Origin: Hexactinellida sp. DTS-2022
Taxonomy: Eukaryota; Porifera; Hexactinellida
NCBI GenBank assembly: GCA_028753945.1
Contig: JAPNXP010000010.1
Coordinates: 4,281,042-4,345,041, forward strand
DNA length: 64,000 nt
Direction of reading: 5' to 3'
The position numbers and the translations under genes are program-made. Position 1 is the stretch's first letter, and the number at the start of each line of letters is the position of its first letter. Below, piece by piece: positions 10,302 to 20,296 of the stretch. The notes below the pieces were generated by a model. The model did no database searches. It was not told the DNA's origin and saw only the letters and a program-made list of their open reading frames with translations.

Positions 10302-10416
10302 ATATATTAGAAAGTACAGTGCGCATGCGCAGTAAGTACACTGCGCATGCACAGTAGGTACAGTGCGCATGCGCAGTGTACTTACTGCGCATGCGCACTG
10401 TACTTTCTAATATATG
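10302..10416. repeat. Near-perfect long hairpin of GCGCATGCGC blocks
   Basis: The left arm CATATATTAGAAAGTACAGT and GCGCATGCGCAGTAAGTACA is mirrored by a right arm ending TACTTTCTAATATATG, with an arm length of about 50 nt. It lies in the Ginger1 integrase intron (10193-10919). Alternating purine/pyrimidine GCGCATGCGC is also Z-DNA-prone. Likely a MITE. Confidence 0.8.
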
Positions 10417-10919
10417 GAGGTATTATTTTCCACTGAGATACAGCCACATTTCCTTATGTGCCACTTGTCCCACAAGTAGCACGTGACATAGAGTAGACAC
10501 AGATGCCACTTCATGGATAATTATTGGATAAACATGACTTAAAATCATAATGTTATGATATTTATAATTATATTACAAGATTAAGTCATTTGAGAGTAGT
10601 TTAATCTAGCAGAATTTATTACGAAAACGAGAAGTATATTGTAATTCAGAAATAAAAATTCAGTTCTTCAAATAGTTTTCGTGGGTTAGTATACATTTAG
10701 TTAGAATGCATCATAACATTTAAAATGATTCTCAATTAAATAGCCCATTTGAATAATAAAAATATAGGTAGGAAATTTTTATAAAGTATGAACAAATACA
10801 GAAGTGGTCCGGACAAAGATGGACAATCCTTTATAATAATGTCACTGTAAATGGCAAGTGGTCCGGCCATGACCGAACCACGTGATACCTAGGAAAGTAT
10901 GCCGAATAATTAAACTAAC

Positions 10920-11093
10920 ATATTCTTTAACGTCTTGGGAAACGCCTGCCCATCTGTATATTTGCTGAACTGAATGTAGGGTCGTGTTTATTCCGGGATG
11001 ACCGACTTCGTCATGGAACTTCTCATAGATGCTGTCCAACTCAGACTACAATGGAACTGCCAAATCTGTCTCTGTGCCTTCCAGTTTTACTCT
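10920..11093 (-). pseudogene. Ginger1 integrase H2C2 zinc-domain exon (premature stop)
   Basis: Acceptor CTTTAG|AGAGTA on the minus strand, donor GAATAT|GTTAGT, 58 codons in phase. The translation begins RVKLEGTETDLAVPL, then an in-frame TAG, then SELDSIYEKFHDEVGHPGIN followed by TTLHSVQQIYRWAGVSQDV. H...GHPGINTT supplies the two His of the HHCC domain. The TAG breaks the reading frame. Confidence 0.7.
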
Positions 11094-11164
11094 CTAAAGG
11101 GAGAATCCAATTAAACCATGGGATATTTAAAAATGGTCTAGGGGAATAAGGAAGTCAATATTAC

Positions 11165-11311
11165 CTTGAAAAGTCTGTTGGTATCTCCAATAAAATAGGA
11201 AGACGATCTTCTTTTGTAGTTCCATTTTGTCTGACGTGAAGCTTGAGATGCTTCAGGATATTTTTCTTCGCGAATAAAGTGAATGATTTCGTCATATTCA
11301 TTTGGATTCAT
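11165..11311 (-). CDS. Ginger1 integrase gene, first recognised exon
   Basis: ATG at 11309-11311 (minus strand), 49 codons, donor TTCAAG|GTAATA. It encodes MNPNEYDEIIHFIREEKYPE then ASQASRQTKWNYKRRSS. Such short basic N-terminal exons precede the zinc domain in Ginger/KRBA2-type integrases. The start is chosen as the only ATG ahead of the conserved part. 11311-11440 is AT-rich up to the right terminal arm. Confidence 0.6.
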
Positions 11312-11609
11312 TTCAAAATAAGAAAGGATTTGATTGTTTGTTTGTTATAAATGAATAAGACAATTAATGTATATATTAATTTTCTTATTAGTTAATTAAT
11401 TTGATAATAGTATTGGGTTTATGTATATTATGATGTCAAAATCATAGTAGTATATTCTTAAATTCATAATGAAAAGTAAAATAAGCCAAAAATTACTTTT
11501 ATAGTAGTGTCTCAAAATATCACTGAATAAATTCTAATAGCACATCCATGGTTTGCTAATACAATGTCTCAGAATCTCACGCGTCTCAAAATATCATGCA
11601 ACAGGCCTA

Positions 11610-12035
11610 AAACAGTATTGTTACTTATTGATATCCCGTAATCCGCTAATGCTAGACACAGGAAATGTATTATTGTCGTATAGGAAGTCATATTTGGGAG
11701 TCCAACGGTCATATGGGGATATCGAAAATATTTGTGGAGTGCAAGTTATGCGATGTTCACACCTTTCCATATATGGTAATATTGTTAAAATCTCGAGATT
11801 AGTTATCTTTATCCATATGAAATTTATTTTTGGCGAATGGGAAATGGGAATTCATATTTAGGGACTCAGTAGATCACATTGATTTACCAAAGGCGTTCCC
11901 CTTAGCCTATATTATTATTTTGGAACTCTCCACAAGAGGAATGCCCCGACCCTGACTTGTAGTTTAGCTGATTCTTACCTATCAGATATCTGTCATTATG
12001 TTGTTTATTAAAAAATCTTGATAAGTTTCTTTCAA
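11610..12035. other. Intronic stretch, nothing recognised
   Basis: Intronic AT-rich sequence. Short open frames only, without recognisable motifs. Confidence 0.5.
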
Positions 12036-12158
12036 ATCTATTCCTTTTTATTCTGACTAATCCTAATGATTATGATAAATAAATTCAGAGTATGGGATTA
12101 TGTATGGGATTATTTATTATCTGAATATATTTATCATAATCATTAGGATTAGTCAGAA
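12036..12158. repeat. Hairpin-type MITE
   Basis: CTGACTAATCCTAATGATTA and the rest of the arm are inverted at ATCATTAGGATTAGTCAG with a short AT-rich centre, forming a roughly 38-bp stem. Confidence 0.65.
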
Positions 12159-12161
12159 ATT

Positions 12162-12768
12162 AACAAGGGTGGGGTTGGCTAACCGATCTGAGGCTACGGA
12201 TACATCCGATTTCTCGCTTCGGTTAACCGGTTAACCGCCCATCCTACTCAATACAATAAATCCTTTATAAAAATTTGATTACGTACAGTGGCGGCGCCAG
12301 GGGGGGCACACTTTTGAAAGATTCTTCGGAAAACAAATATTCTCAGATATTTTAGCGAAATATGAACATTATTGAACATGAACAACAAGATTCATCAGAG
12401 TCTTCAAACATGAATGCCCAATCAATGTTAAGTGTTAAATGCAACAGTGTTATTAGACCAGTTTTGGATGCGAACGGCTTGCGATTCTTGGAGTTTTGGG
12501 CAATTTGGGATTAGTTTTCTATACTTTACTGGGAAAATATGTGGATTCTCGAGTCTCGACGGCAACTATGAATTCCCTCTGTTTTTTTCTAAAAAGGTGT
12601 GCCCCCCCTGGGTTCAGGTTTGCCCATCTGGTGTCCCCCCAGCGGCGGCGCCCTGGCGCCTCCGCTGATTACGTATACTACAGAATAAGACTCAGGTGTA
12701 TAAAGTATAACTGCATAAGTATATAAACTGATACATTTCGTGCTTTAGGTTCCTTTTTATTCTGACAA
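12162..12768 (-). mobile_element. TTAACCGG-rich MITE, partial, cut by a hAT
   Basis: Starts CAAGGGTGGGGTTGGCTAACC. The sequence matches the reverse complement of the copy at 46009-46390, including AATAAATCCTTTAT and GCATAAGTATAT. It is interrupted at ATTACGTA by a 382-bp hAT. At about 12768 a second, oppositely oriented partial copy (CAAGGCTGGATTCAGTTAAC) begins and runs to about 12960. Confidence 0.65.
12286..12667. mobile_element. hAT-type MITE, 8-bp TSD ATTACGTA
   Basis: Ends CAGTGGCGGCGCCAGGGGG and CCTGGCGCCTCCGCTG, flanked by ATTACGTA at 12278-12285 and 12668-12675. The uninterrupted target is visible in the 46-kb copy of the host MITE. Same family as 31075-31641. Confidence 0.85.
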
Positions 12769-13029
12769 GGCTGGATTCAGTTAACCGGTTAACCGTTGTT
12801 GACATCGGTTAACGGTTAGAGATTTTATCAACCAGTTAGCCGGTCTGTTGAATATCAACAGAGTTATTGGGAAATTAATGTATAAAGTATTACATTTTTT
12901 TGAATTTTATCAGAATATGTAGTCCTAAATCCATTTCTCATTACCACTTAATAAATAGCGTAAATAGCTTAGTATAGTCAAATTTAACATTGTGAAATTT
13001 TAATGAATACGTTTTCATTCGATAATGAG

Positions 13030-13200
13030 TATATATATTAAATAATCTGGTGTGACCAACATGTCCGCATCATCATTGTACATATTCTATTAATTTTCAG
13101 ATTTTATCTCGTAGAAGGATCCGAATTATATGCGATTAAGTGAATTTTCACGTTCTAAAATGTGACAATGACATCATAACTTGACGAGGATCGTTAACTT
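13030..13200 (-). mobile_element. Helitron-family fragment, reverse orientation
   Basis: GGTGTGACCAACATGTCCGC and GTGACAATGACATCATAACTT are the reverse complement of the interior of the 46.9-kb Helitron. Neither end is preserved. Nothing was recognised from 13200 to 13880. Confidence 0.5.
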
Positions 13201-13894
13201 TTGATTGAAACCTGAATTTGTAATCGGGGCCAAAAGTTAACCCTATAAGCCAAAATCGGATTCTGAGACCGTTCAATTTCATCATATATATTTAGAATAA
13301 CTTCAATCCTGAACTACGAAATAAAAAGCATGCCTCTTAATTAAATAAATGGACCATGGATATCTTAGAAGTGTCAAATAGCGTTCATTCATTTATGTAA
13401 ATGCTGTTCGAGTATAAGTTTTATAGTAACTGTCCAAGAAATGGTTTTTCATGATTTATGAGTTCATTATTAATGAATAATACTTATCAAAACACAAATG
13501 TATGCAATTTACAAGTTAACGTTCATATTTCTACGGAAAATATGCTATCCATTAAGCTTGTATCACAAGCTATATGGACTTGAATAGTTTTGAGTTTTTT
13601 TAATTTTTCGATTTTCACTATTTGAATTTGCAAGTTCTCTGAGTCTTGAGTTAACATTCCAGACTTTATTGGCTAGAATACAGTTTGCTGCAATTGATGT
13701 CATTTAACGGAGTATTGTCCATCCTTGTTGATTACAGGAGCCGCACGTATTTCTCCTGCTGACACATTGTGTATCCTCTATGTATGTATTAGCGAGTTGG
13801 ATTAATATCATTCTTGAAGGTCCTGCCAAAAACTGGTGCATCATGTTAGAATCACCTTCTATTGTCATATAGATCTTCAAAACAATAATAATAG

Positions 13895-14280
13895 CCAGGG
13901 CCTGATTAACAGAGGTGGAGCCAATAGGCGCCAAGTTTGGGGTTTTGGGGTGGGCCGCCCCCCCCCCCCCCCTTATTGTTGATCGCCCCTCCCCCCCCCC
14001 ATATTGCTGATTGGGGGGCTGGGGGTCACTGGGAGCGACCTCCTGGACCTTTCGGTGGATTTAATTTTTGTATGAAAGTGGTCCTTTTGATCGAACAAGG
14101 GATGATAGAGGGTGACAATCACGTTTGTTTACTCAATATATCCAGATTTTGTTTCTGAAGAAACAAATCTGGAAATATTTGGCAAACCTCCTAGTGGCAC
14201 CCCCAGACCTCCCCAGACCCCCCCAAGTGCTCCCCCAGACCCCCCAAGTGCCCCCCCCATCTTTGATTATAAGTTCCAAA
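13895..14280. mobile_element. Degenerate hAT-like, C/G-homopolymer-rich element
   Basis: Begins CAGGGCCTGATTAACAG, like the hAT at 2013, and continues with runs of C and G and a CCCCCAGACC repeat. The right end and TSD were not found. Confidence 0.35.
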
Positions 14281-14289
14281 ACTAGACTC

Positions 14290-14656
14290 CCTAGAATACA
14301 TATTGAGATTTTCACTCTAAATTTCTTACCGCTCGCGATATTTTCACGTCATTGTCACATTTTGAGAAGCCGTAAATTCACTTAGTCGCACATAATTCGA
14401 ACCGTTAACGAGATCTCATTCTAAAATTTTAATTGAACATGTACATTAATAATGTGGACATGTTGGTTACATCATATTATCAATATGTTAACTCATTGTC
14501 GAATGATGACATAATCATTAAAATTTCACACTGTTAAGTTTACTATTTTATGCATTTTGAGCTATAATTATATTTAGAAGTATTAATTAAACCACACACC
14601 AACCGCTTTACGGTTGGTGTATGGTTGTTTTTTTACACGAAGCGCGCTACTGTACA
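14290..14656 (+). mobile_element. Helitron-family 3' fragment
   Basis: Shares GAGATTTTCACTCTAAATTT, ACGTCATTGTCACATTTTGA and the terminal hairpin CCAACCGCTTTACGGTTGG followed by GAAGCGCGCTA with the copies at 46.9 and 59.1 kb. 5' truncated. Confidence 0.6.
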
Positions 14657-15041
14657 TTAAACTCTCGTTGTTGACAAAGTGCCTGGTACTTTGACCTAAT
14701 AACTTGAGAATTACGAAACTATAGAATAAAACCATTATGACAGCAATTGGACTATATGGTCTATATCCTATTCTAGTCTAGACTATTACTTCTAAATTAT
14801 ATAATATCTATCTACATTGATCTACATTGAATAAAACTCTAATACTTAAATTACTGATAACTACTCTATGTGGTCCTTGTAACATCATCATCTCTGGCGC
14901 TGGCTGAATTGTTTTAATTATCAATTGAACTAAATGAAATATCTTTGTTACTTCATCATTGATATTTGTTCTGTATATTAATATTAATATTATTATCAAT
15001 ATTTTACACTTCACATTATAATGTAAATAATTCATCTTTAG

Positions 15042-15281
15042 TTGTGTGGAGAAAAGACTGAAAAAGGAGTATATTTTGGCGAAGTTAACCAAGGAATTAA
15101 ATTTTCCTTAGGTGTTCTTCCTCCAAGAATGGAGATGTTTTCACAAGATCTCAACAGCATTCTCTATGATCCTTTACTACAAATATTCGCTGCTAAGGGT
15201 TCTCTTGAAAACAGAATTAATATGATGTTGTCAGAAATGGTTAATTATGAAAGACAGTTATCTACAATTCTTTATCAACAG
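15042..15281 (+). CDS. CEP290: CEP290 orthologue, internal exon (second in window)
   Basis: An 80-codon phase 0/0 exon, bounded by TCATCTTTAG (acceptor, to 15041) and CAACAG|GTTAAA (donor at 15282). The translation contains EVNQGIKFSLGVLPPRMEMF and ends SLENRINMMLSEMVNYERQL followed by STILYQQ. This corresponds in position and length to the vertebrate CEP290 region with a short proline-containing linker followed by a helix ending in FAVIRHQQ. It joins the previous exon without a phase conflict across a 10.0-kb intron that contains a whole Ginger1 element. No stop or frameshift is seen, which suggests the host gene is functional. An alternative would be a processed fragment, but flanking splice sites and collinearity with the other exons argue against that. 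Confidence 0.82.
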
Positions 15282-15739
15282 GTTAAATATATGTAAATAT
15301 ATTTATTTGGTTAACTTAACGTTACTACTCTACCCCCTTTACCTTTAGCAATTGACTAATTCATTAATACACTAGAATCCAGATTAAGAACTTCTACTGG
15401 AAAACGATTTCCGTGTTACCTATTTAATTTATGTCGGTTATAGAACATGGTTATAAGAGCATCATGCAGTTCGCTACGATGCTATTATAACCAGTATCCA
15501 CTGTAATAGTGATCAACTAATGAATTTGTATCATTTCAATTTGAATTCTTAAAAATTCACTGACCAATTAACGAGCAATACTGTATAAACCTTTTTTCCC
15601 CAACCATTTTTTTCAGGTAAGAATAGTTATAATACGCAAATTGTTAAATTCAAAAGTTGGAATAATTCCGATTGTTAGAAAAACCGATATTATTTATAAG
15701 ATTGATATTTATACTTTTAAAACACTATTAATATTTGTT

Positions 15740-16236
15740 TATGTATATATATATGTAAGTATATATATATTTGTTTGTATTTACAGAATCGGTTGAAGAA
15801 ACTACAATACCCACTGGGCTGATTTTTGGCATGCAGGTTTATGTTGGTTCTGGCTCGGACAAGTTCGAGTCTTGAACGAAAATTCCCACCTACCATGGAA
15901 TTATGACATAATTTTGACTTTTTTTAAAGTGTAAAAATTTCCATAATTACTTATAATACACACTCCATGAGATATAGAAACGTGAAAAATAATACAATAT
16001 GTATATCATTAGTACCAATATATCTCCCACCCAAATCACAATATACTGAATCATTGCCAATTATGACGTCATCATGACTATACAAAATCTACAAATACTT
16101 TTATTCTGAAAAATATATAGTTTTCTCCTTCGCGAGGCACGAAATGTCCAGGGGAGCACACTACAATCGCGAAGCGGTTGTTGTGTGGGTGATACACGTC
16201 GCAAAGCGATCTAGCAAGCGTAGCGCGCTTGTTAAT
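15740..16236 (+). mobile_element. Diverged Helitron-family copy
   Basis: TCGGTTGAAGAAACT and TGATTTTTGGCATGCAGG near the start, then the terminal hairpin ACAATCGCGAAGCGGTTGT and AAGCGTAGCGCGCT at the end, follow the order of the family. Nothing was recognised in 15282-15740 or 16240-17690. Confidence 0.5.
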
Positions 16237-17730
16237 CATATTTTGTGAAAAAGAATGACTAAAAATTCGTAATTGGGCCATTAACCTACGAAATATATTC
16301 TTCGCCCGATTGAAGATTATTTTCAAACACACTTGTCATTTACTTTGTTGTTGGGGAATTGACATTAGATCCTGCTGAACTTTGCTCACAACATTGGACA
16401 CTTCCCGGGTAATCGCAATTATGCTTCTGGAAATATTTCTTATGCCATTCAGACATTCGCTACACAGTGGGCATTTTCAGGGGTGTAAGTGGAAATAGGA
16501 AAAACTATGCTAGATATAATATAATGAAGTATTATTGACATATAGGTTATTCGGTAGCTGCAAACTGAATGGCAATCTCAAAAATTATATATGTAGTCTC
16601 CTAAACGCAGTTCTAGACGATTAATGATAAATTAGTCATAAATTATATTTTAGGTTTGTTAACAAAAATTTATTGTTCAACCATGATCATTGATTATGAT
16701 TCTTGAACCTGATATAATTTTTCAAAAATAGTTAAAATCCTAATATATTATGTTTAAAAGTCATTAGATGACCCCAGTCGCGCCCTTTCGCGCATCTAGA
16801 ACACTTTTTAATTTGAAGGTATCATCATAACCTTTCATTTAAAATGTAAAAACCAATTGCTCATGAGTCATGATTGCTCTCAAAAGTTCTTGAACAATAT
16901 TGGAAATTAGTGAATGCGTCCGAATCATAAAATTCTGGTAGGAATGTATTATAATTTTAGACTATATAAGAAGTTAAAATGCATTCATGTTACATTGATT
17001 TCATACAATGCCAATGACAATGATAAAGCTAACTTAATATTTCATTAACATAATATAATTTGTTGAATTTTGTACGACTTTGATACTGCAATTCTGAATC
17101 CACAAAAATTGCTTTTTTTACAATTGTTGTAACATGATGATCTCATTACACATAACTCTTGATCTCGAATTTTTCTCAGCACAATAAATTGGATTTTTAG
17201 GTTTTCATGTATGCTGAAAACGATTTCAATAATATCGAGTCAATCTGAGGCCCTCGAAAAATGCTCTATTTCCACTTGTTTGCCCACTGTGCGCTAATTG
17301 TAGAGACTCTTAATTAAACAGGATATTGCTAATCTTTATCATTGTCACTGTCATTTTCCATTGCCTCTAAACCAAATTATGAATTATCACATCGATATCT
17401 ATAACATGATCCTCACTTGTATCAAAATCCTCTAAATCATTAACATCTGAGAATTCCTCAGGAATATCTGACATATTATCCATCGCCTCATTTTTCATGC
17501 ACATGACTTAGAGGACCTGACTAAAAACGATACTTTGAAAAAAGCATTGGGAATACTAGTCAATTTGAAATTATTACACCACAAATTATTGGAATAATCC
17601 GAGTTTGAAAATACAATATAAAATAACCCATGAGACACCCGTCCTGAACTTTTGGGCTCTTAATTAATTTAACTCTGTTCTGAGGAGTGGCTACGGGAGA
17701 AGAATAATAATAATAAAAAATCCAAAATTG

Positions 17731-17832
17731 CAGCCTGTGCCTACGCATGTTCCTTTGGTGGCACTATATTTTGTTGGTTGTTTATTGATAGTGCCTCCAA
17801 AGGAACATGCTGTCGGCACAGGCTGCAATTTT
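17731..17832. repeat. GCAGCCTGTGCC hairpin, copy 1
   Basis: Arms GCAGCCTGTGCC(T)ACGCATGTTCC and GGAACATGCTGTCGGCACAG flank a loop of about 25 nt, giving a stem of about 38 bp. The same structure occurs at 29220-29320 and 35998-36103. Confidence 0.8.
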
Positions 17833-18534
17833 GGATTTCTTTTTCACCAAGTCATCAATGCCTCAAGGTGTCAAGAACCATTTGTTAATTTGTCCGTGTC
17901 ACAAGGAACGGTAGATAAATTTGAAGTTTGTTTCTATCATAAACCATCTTGAGTTTGATGCCATATGTATGGATAATAAATTATAACATAATGTTTAATT
18001 AATTTAGCAATGTTATCCACGGTTGGTTGAGTTGAGTCAACGAATTCCATATATTATATTACTTTATTTAATCCATTGTATAAATTTGTATAGTAATACT
18101 ACAATTAAATAGAAGCCAGCTGGAATTTTTATGTTAATCAATATATTTATTGCAAGTTGAATCAATAGAGTAAGATTTAGCAAGTTAAATCAAAATAATT
18201 GTTATGGGAGATGTTGTCAATCGGGAGATGTTGGCGAATTACTAATTATGGCTTCAGTTGTTTCTAATTATGGTTTCTATTATTATAATATACACACGTA
18301 TATTATTTGTTAGCAAACTTTCAAATTAGGTATATAATTTCTCATATACGTAGATAATTAACCTGCAAAATACGAATGTTTATCTTGTATATTTAAACTC
18401 AATGATTTTTTTGTCCGGAATTGATTAAGGAACTGGTAAGAGGTAAATAGTACAGACTTGAAATTTGCATCGGTGTTGGAAATAGCCATCTATAAACAAC
18501 TTAGAATATCTAAGAAAAGTATCAACAACTTTTG

Positions 18535-18575
18535 TTCATTTGTTTGTTTGTTTGTTTGTTTGTTTGTTTGTTTTT
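18535..18575 (+). repeat. (TTTG)n microsatellite
   Basis: About nine uninterrupted TTTG units inside the Ginger-like element. Confidence 0.9.
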
Positions 18576-18858
18576 CTAGACAAATTGTAATAATGACACA
18601 ATGAACTACATTACATTCCATATAATTGTCGTAGTTGCTTGCTTTCACCAACTATATGAGGTAATCGAATATGCTGATTCCTAATAGGATATTGTCACCA
18701 ACAACATGTGTATATTTGTTGTTTACATGTTGAAATGTAAGAAAATTCCAAATTCACATTGCTGCTTGCTTGAAACGAGATTACAGGGCAGTATCACAGT
18801 TTATAATTCTACTAATTTAGGAACGCAAAGTACTAAAACGACCTCTGTTAGAGGTCAA

Positions 18859-19498
18859 CTAACATGGAATAACTAAATAGACTACAAAGTTGACTTTACT
18901 ATTTCGTGGGTGTTTTGAGTGTTCTTCTAATTCTATTTTCTTGTTTCTCATTCCATCGTAATGGTCACAATTTGTTCCAATGAATGTTTTCAGGGTAAAA
19001 TGATTACCAAATAGAAGTGTATATCCAAGGAGGTTGAAATATTGGAGCTTGTTTTGATGAACCAGTTGAATTTTCTTCTCAATGTTTTCTTCAAGAACCT
19101 TAAGATTGCCCAATTCTAAAATTATTAACGGAGATTAATTGAGTGAAATCCCCTTGTAATTGTATAACATCATTTTGTCGCTTGCATATTTTACATAAGA
19201 GAGATGTCATCTTACTTTCGATCGTAGCTTGGCAGTTGTTCGTGAATTTATTGAATGTGGTGATGTTAACTACCTTGGAGATTTCTTGAGAGCAGCCAAT
19301 ACACTTCATCTGATATTTATATTTCATGCAACTTATTCCAATTTTAGTTAAATGTTTGACCATAGTATACTCCGACCCATAGAAGTCAATTGCCAAATAG
19401 TTTTCTTGAATATTCATCTCTTTTGATAGCCAATAGCGTAATGAATCAAATTTTCCAAGCTGTATTTTCGTAATGAAATCGCTTAATTCATTGCTCAT
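18859..19498 (-). pseudogene. USP-like cysteine protease-type ORF of the Ginger-like element
   Basis: Two overlapping minus-strand frames joined by a frameshift near 19105. The first (132 codons) has paired Cys motifs (CIGC and CKIC) in MKCIGCSQEISKV and LLCKICKRQNDVI, typical of a zinc-binding insertion. The second has QYFNLLGYTLLFGNHFTL then CDHYDGM, the NHF..HYDG pattern around the catalytic histidine of ubiquitin-peptidase-like domains carried by several transposon families. No catalytic Cys box was identified. Its place beside an integrase suggests a protein-processing or deubiquitinating accessory role, which is inference. Confidence 0.45.
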
Positions 19499-19603
19499 CT
19501 TTGTCTGTACATATCGAAATGCTGACCTAATAGGATTGATGTGCAGGCTAATTAACGTTATATAATTGTCGATTGGACATGTATTTACTAACTGTGTGTC
19601 TTT

Positions 19604-20230
19604 CTAATAACCTCCCCACTCAACACACAGAGTTTCTATTTGTAAAATAGAAGGAGCAAGATCAGTTATTTCACCGACCTGAATGCTAGGAGAACATATA
19701 TCCACGTCTTTCTGTGCAAACTTCGAGTTTATCACGTCATCGAATGACATTGAGAAAGAATGGGCTTTTTTTGGAGACTTTTTGCGAAATGGAGGAGTTA
19801 CTTTAGATTTTAATTTGCGTGATTCTAGTAGAGTATTCTTATTATCAGAATTTTTGCAGCTGGAATTAGATTTAGGATGACATCCAGAAGTACAATGGTA
19901 TCCACGCACTTTACAAGGACAATGTTTCGTCGCACAATTTCCTCTACATAAACATTTGTTTTTTGTACCTTGAGAAAGAAGATTAGCAATCGTATGCATT
20001 TTGATTTCTGTTGTAGGAATATCCTGAACACTGATATAGGATGAATCTTTCCTATGTTCGATTTCACCCCTTGAATAATTCCGGGCTAAAGTTCCCTTTT
20101 TGGTCCCTATACGATAGGAATTGTTTGACACTTTCGTTATCACACCTAAATGTGATTCGGACCTAGTTTTCCTTTGTCTACTTTTGGGATAGGTACCCTT
20201 ACATTGTCTCCAATACTCAGTGTGGGAAGC
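19604..20230 (-). pseudogene. KRBA2-like integrase C-terminus with cysteine-rich domain
   Basis: Minus strand. The frame upstream of the largest ORF gives LPTLSIGDNVRVPIPKVDKG then KLGPNHI, a stop, and then ITKVSNNSYRIGTKKGTL. GDNVRVPIPKVDRG..DPRN and YRIGTK.GTL are the conserved C-terminal module of KRBA2/Ginger-type integrases. It is followed by a CXC-like cluster, CLCRGNCATKHCPCKVRGYH then CTSGCHPKSNSSCKN, probably zinc-binding. The main ORF runs 179 codons to a TAA near 19604. The DDE core that should lie upstream is missing, and the frame ends at the MULE insertion. Confidence 0.6.
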
Positions 20231-20296
20231 CTTAAAGCTGTATCGGTAAGCATAGCGGTTTATATTTTGCGGAAGCCATATAGTTTACCCTATACC

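Larger units (their letters stand above)
5345..11603 (-). mobile_element. Complete Ginger1-type DNA transposon
   Basis: Termini TGTTGCATGATATTTTGAG and its inverted copy CTCAAAATATCATGCAACA are flanked by GGCC on both sides (5341-5344, 11604-11607). TG..CA ends with a 4-bp TSD are those of Ginger elements, whose integrase is related to Ty3/gypsy integrase. The inverted region extends inward (GACGCGTGAGATTCTGAGAC on both sides). The left arm is expanded by 3-4 tandem copies of a roughly 130-bp unit (5400-5960). The minus strand carries a spliced integrase-OTU gene. 5960-7200 and 10420-10900 hold no recognised gene. The whole element lies in the first CEP290 intron of the window. Confidence 0.85.

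Noticed and set aside
13937-14385. Proline- and glycine-rich open frames
   Set aside because: They arise from C and G homopolymer runs in a degenerate hAT-like element and show no domain features.
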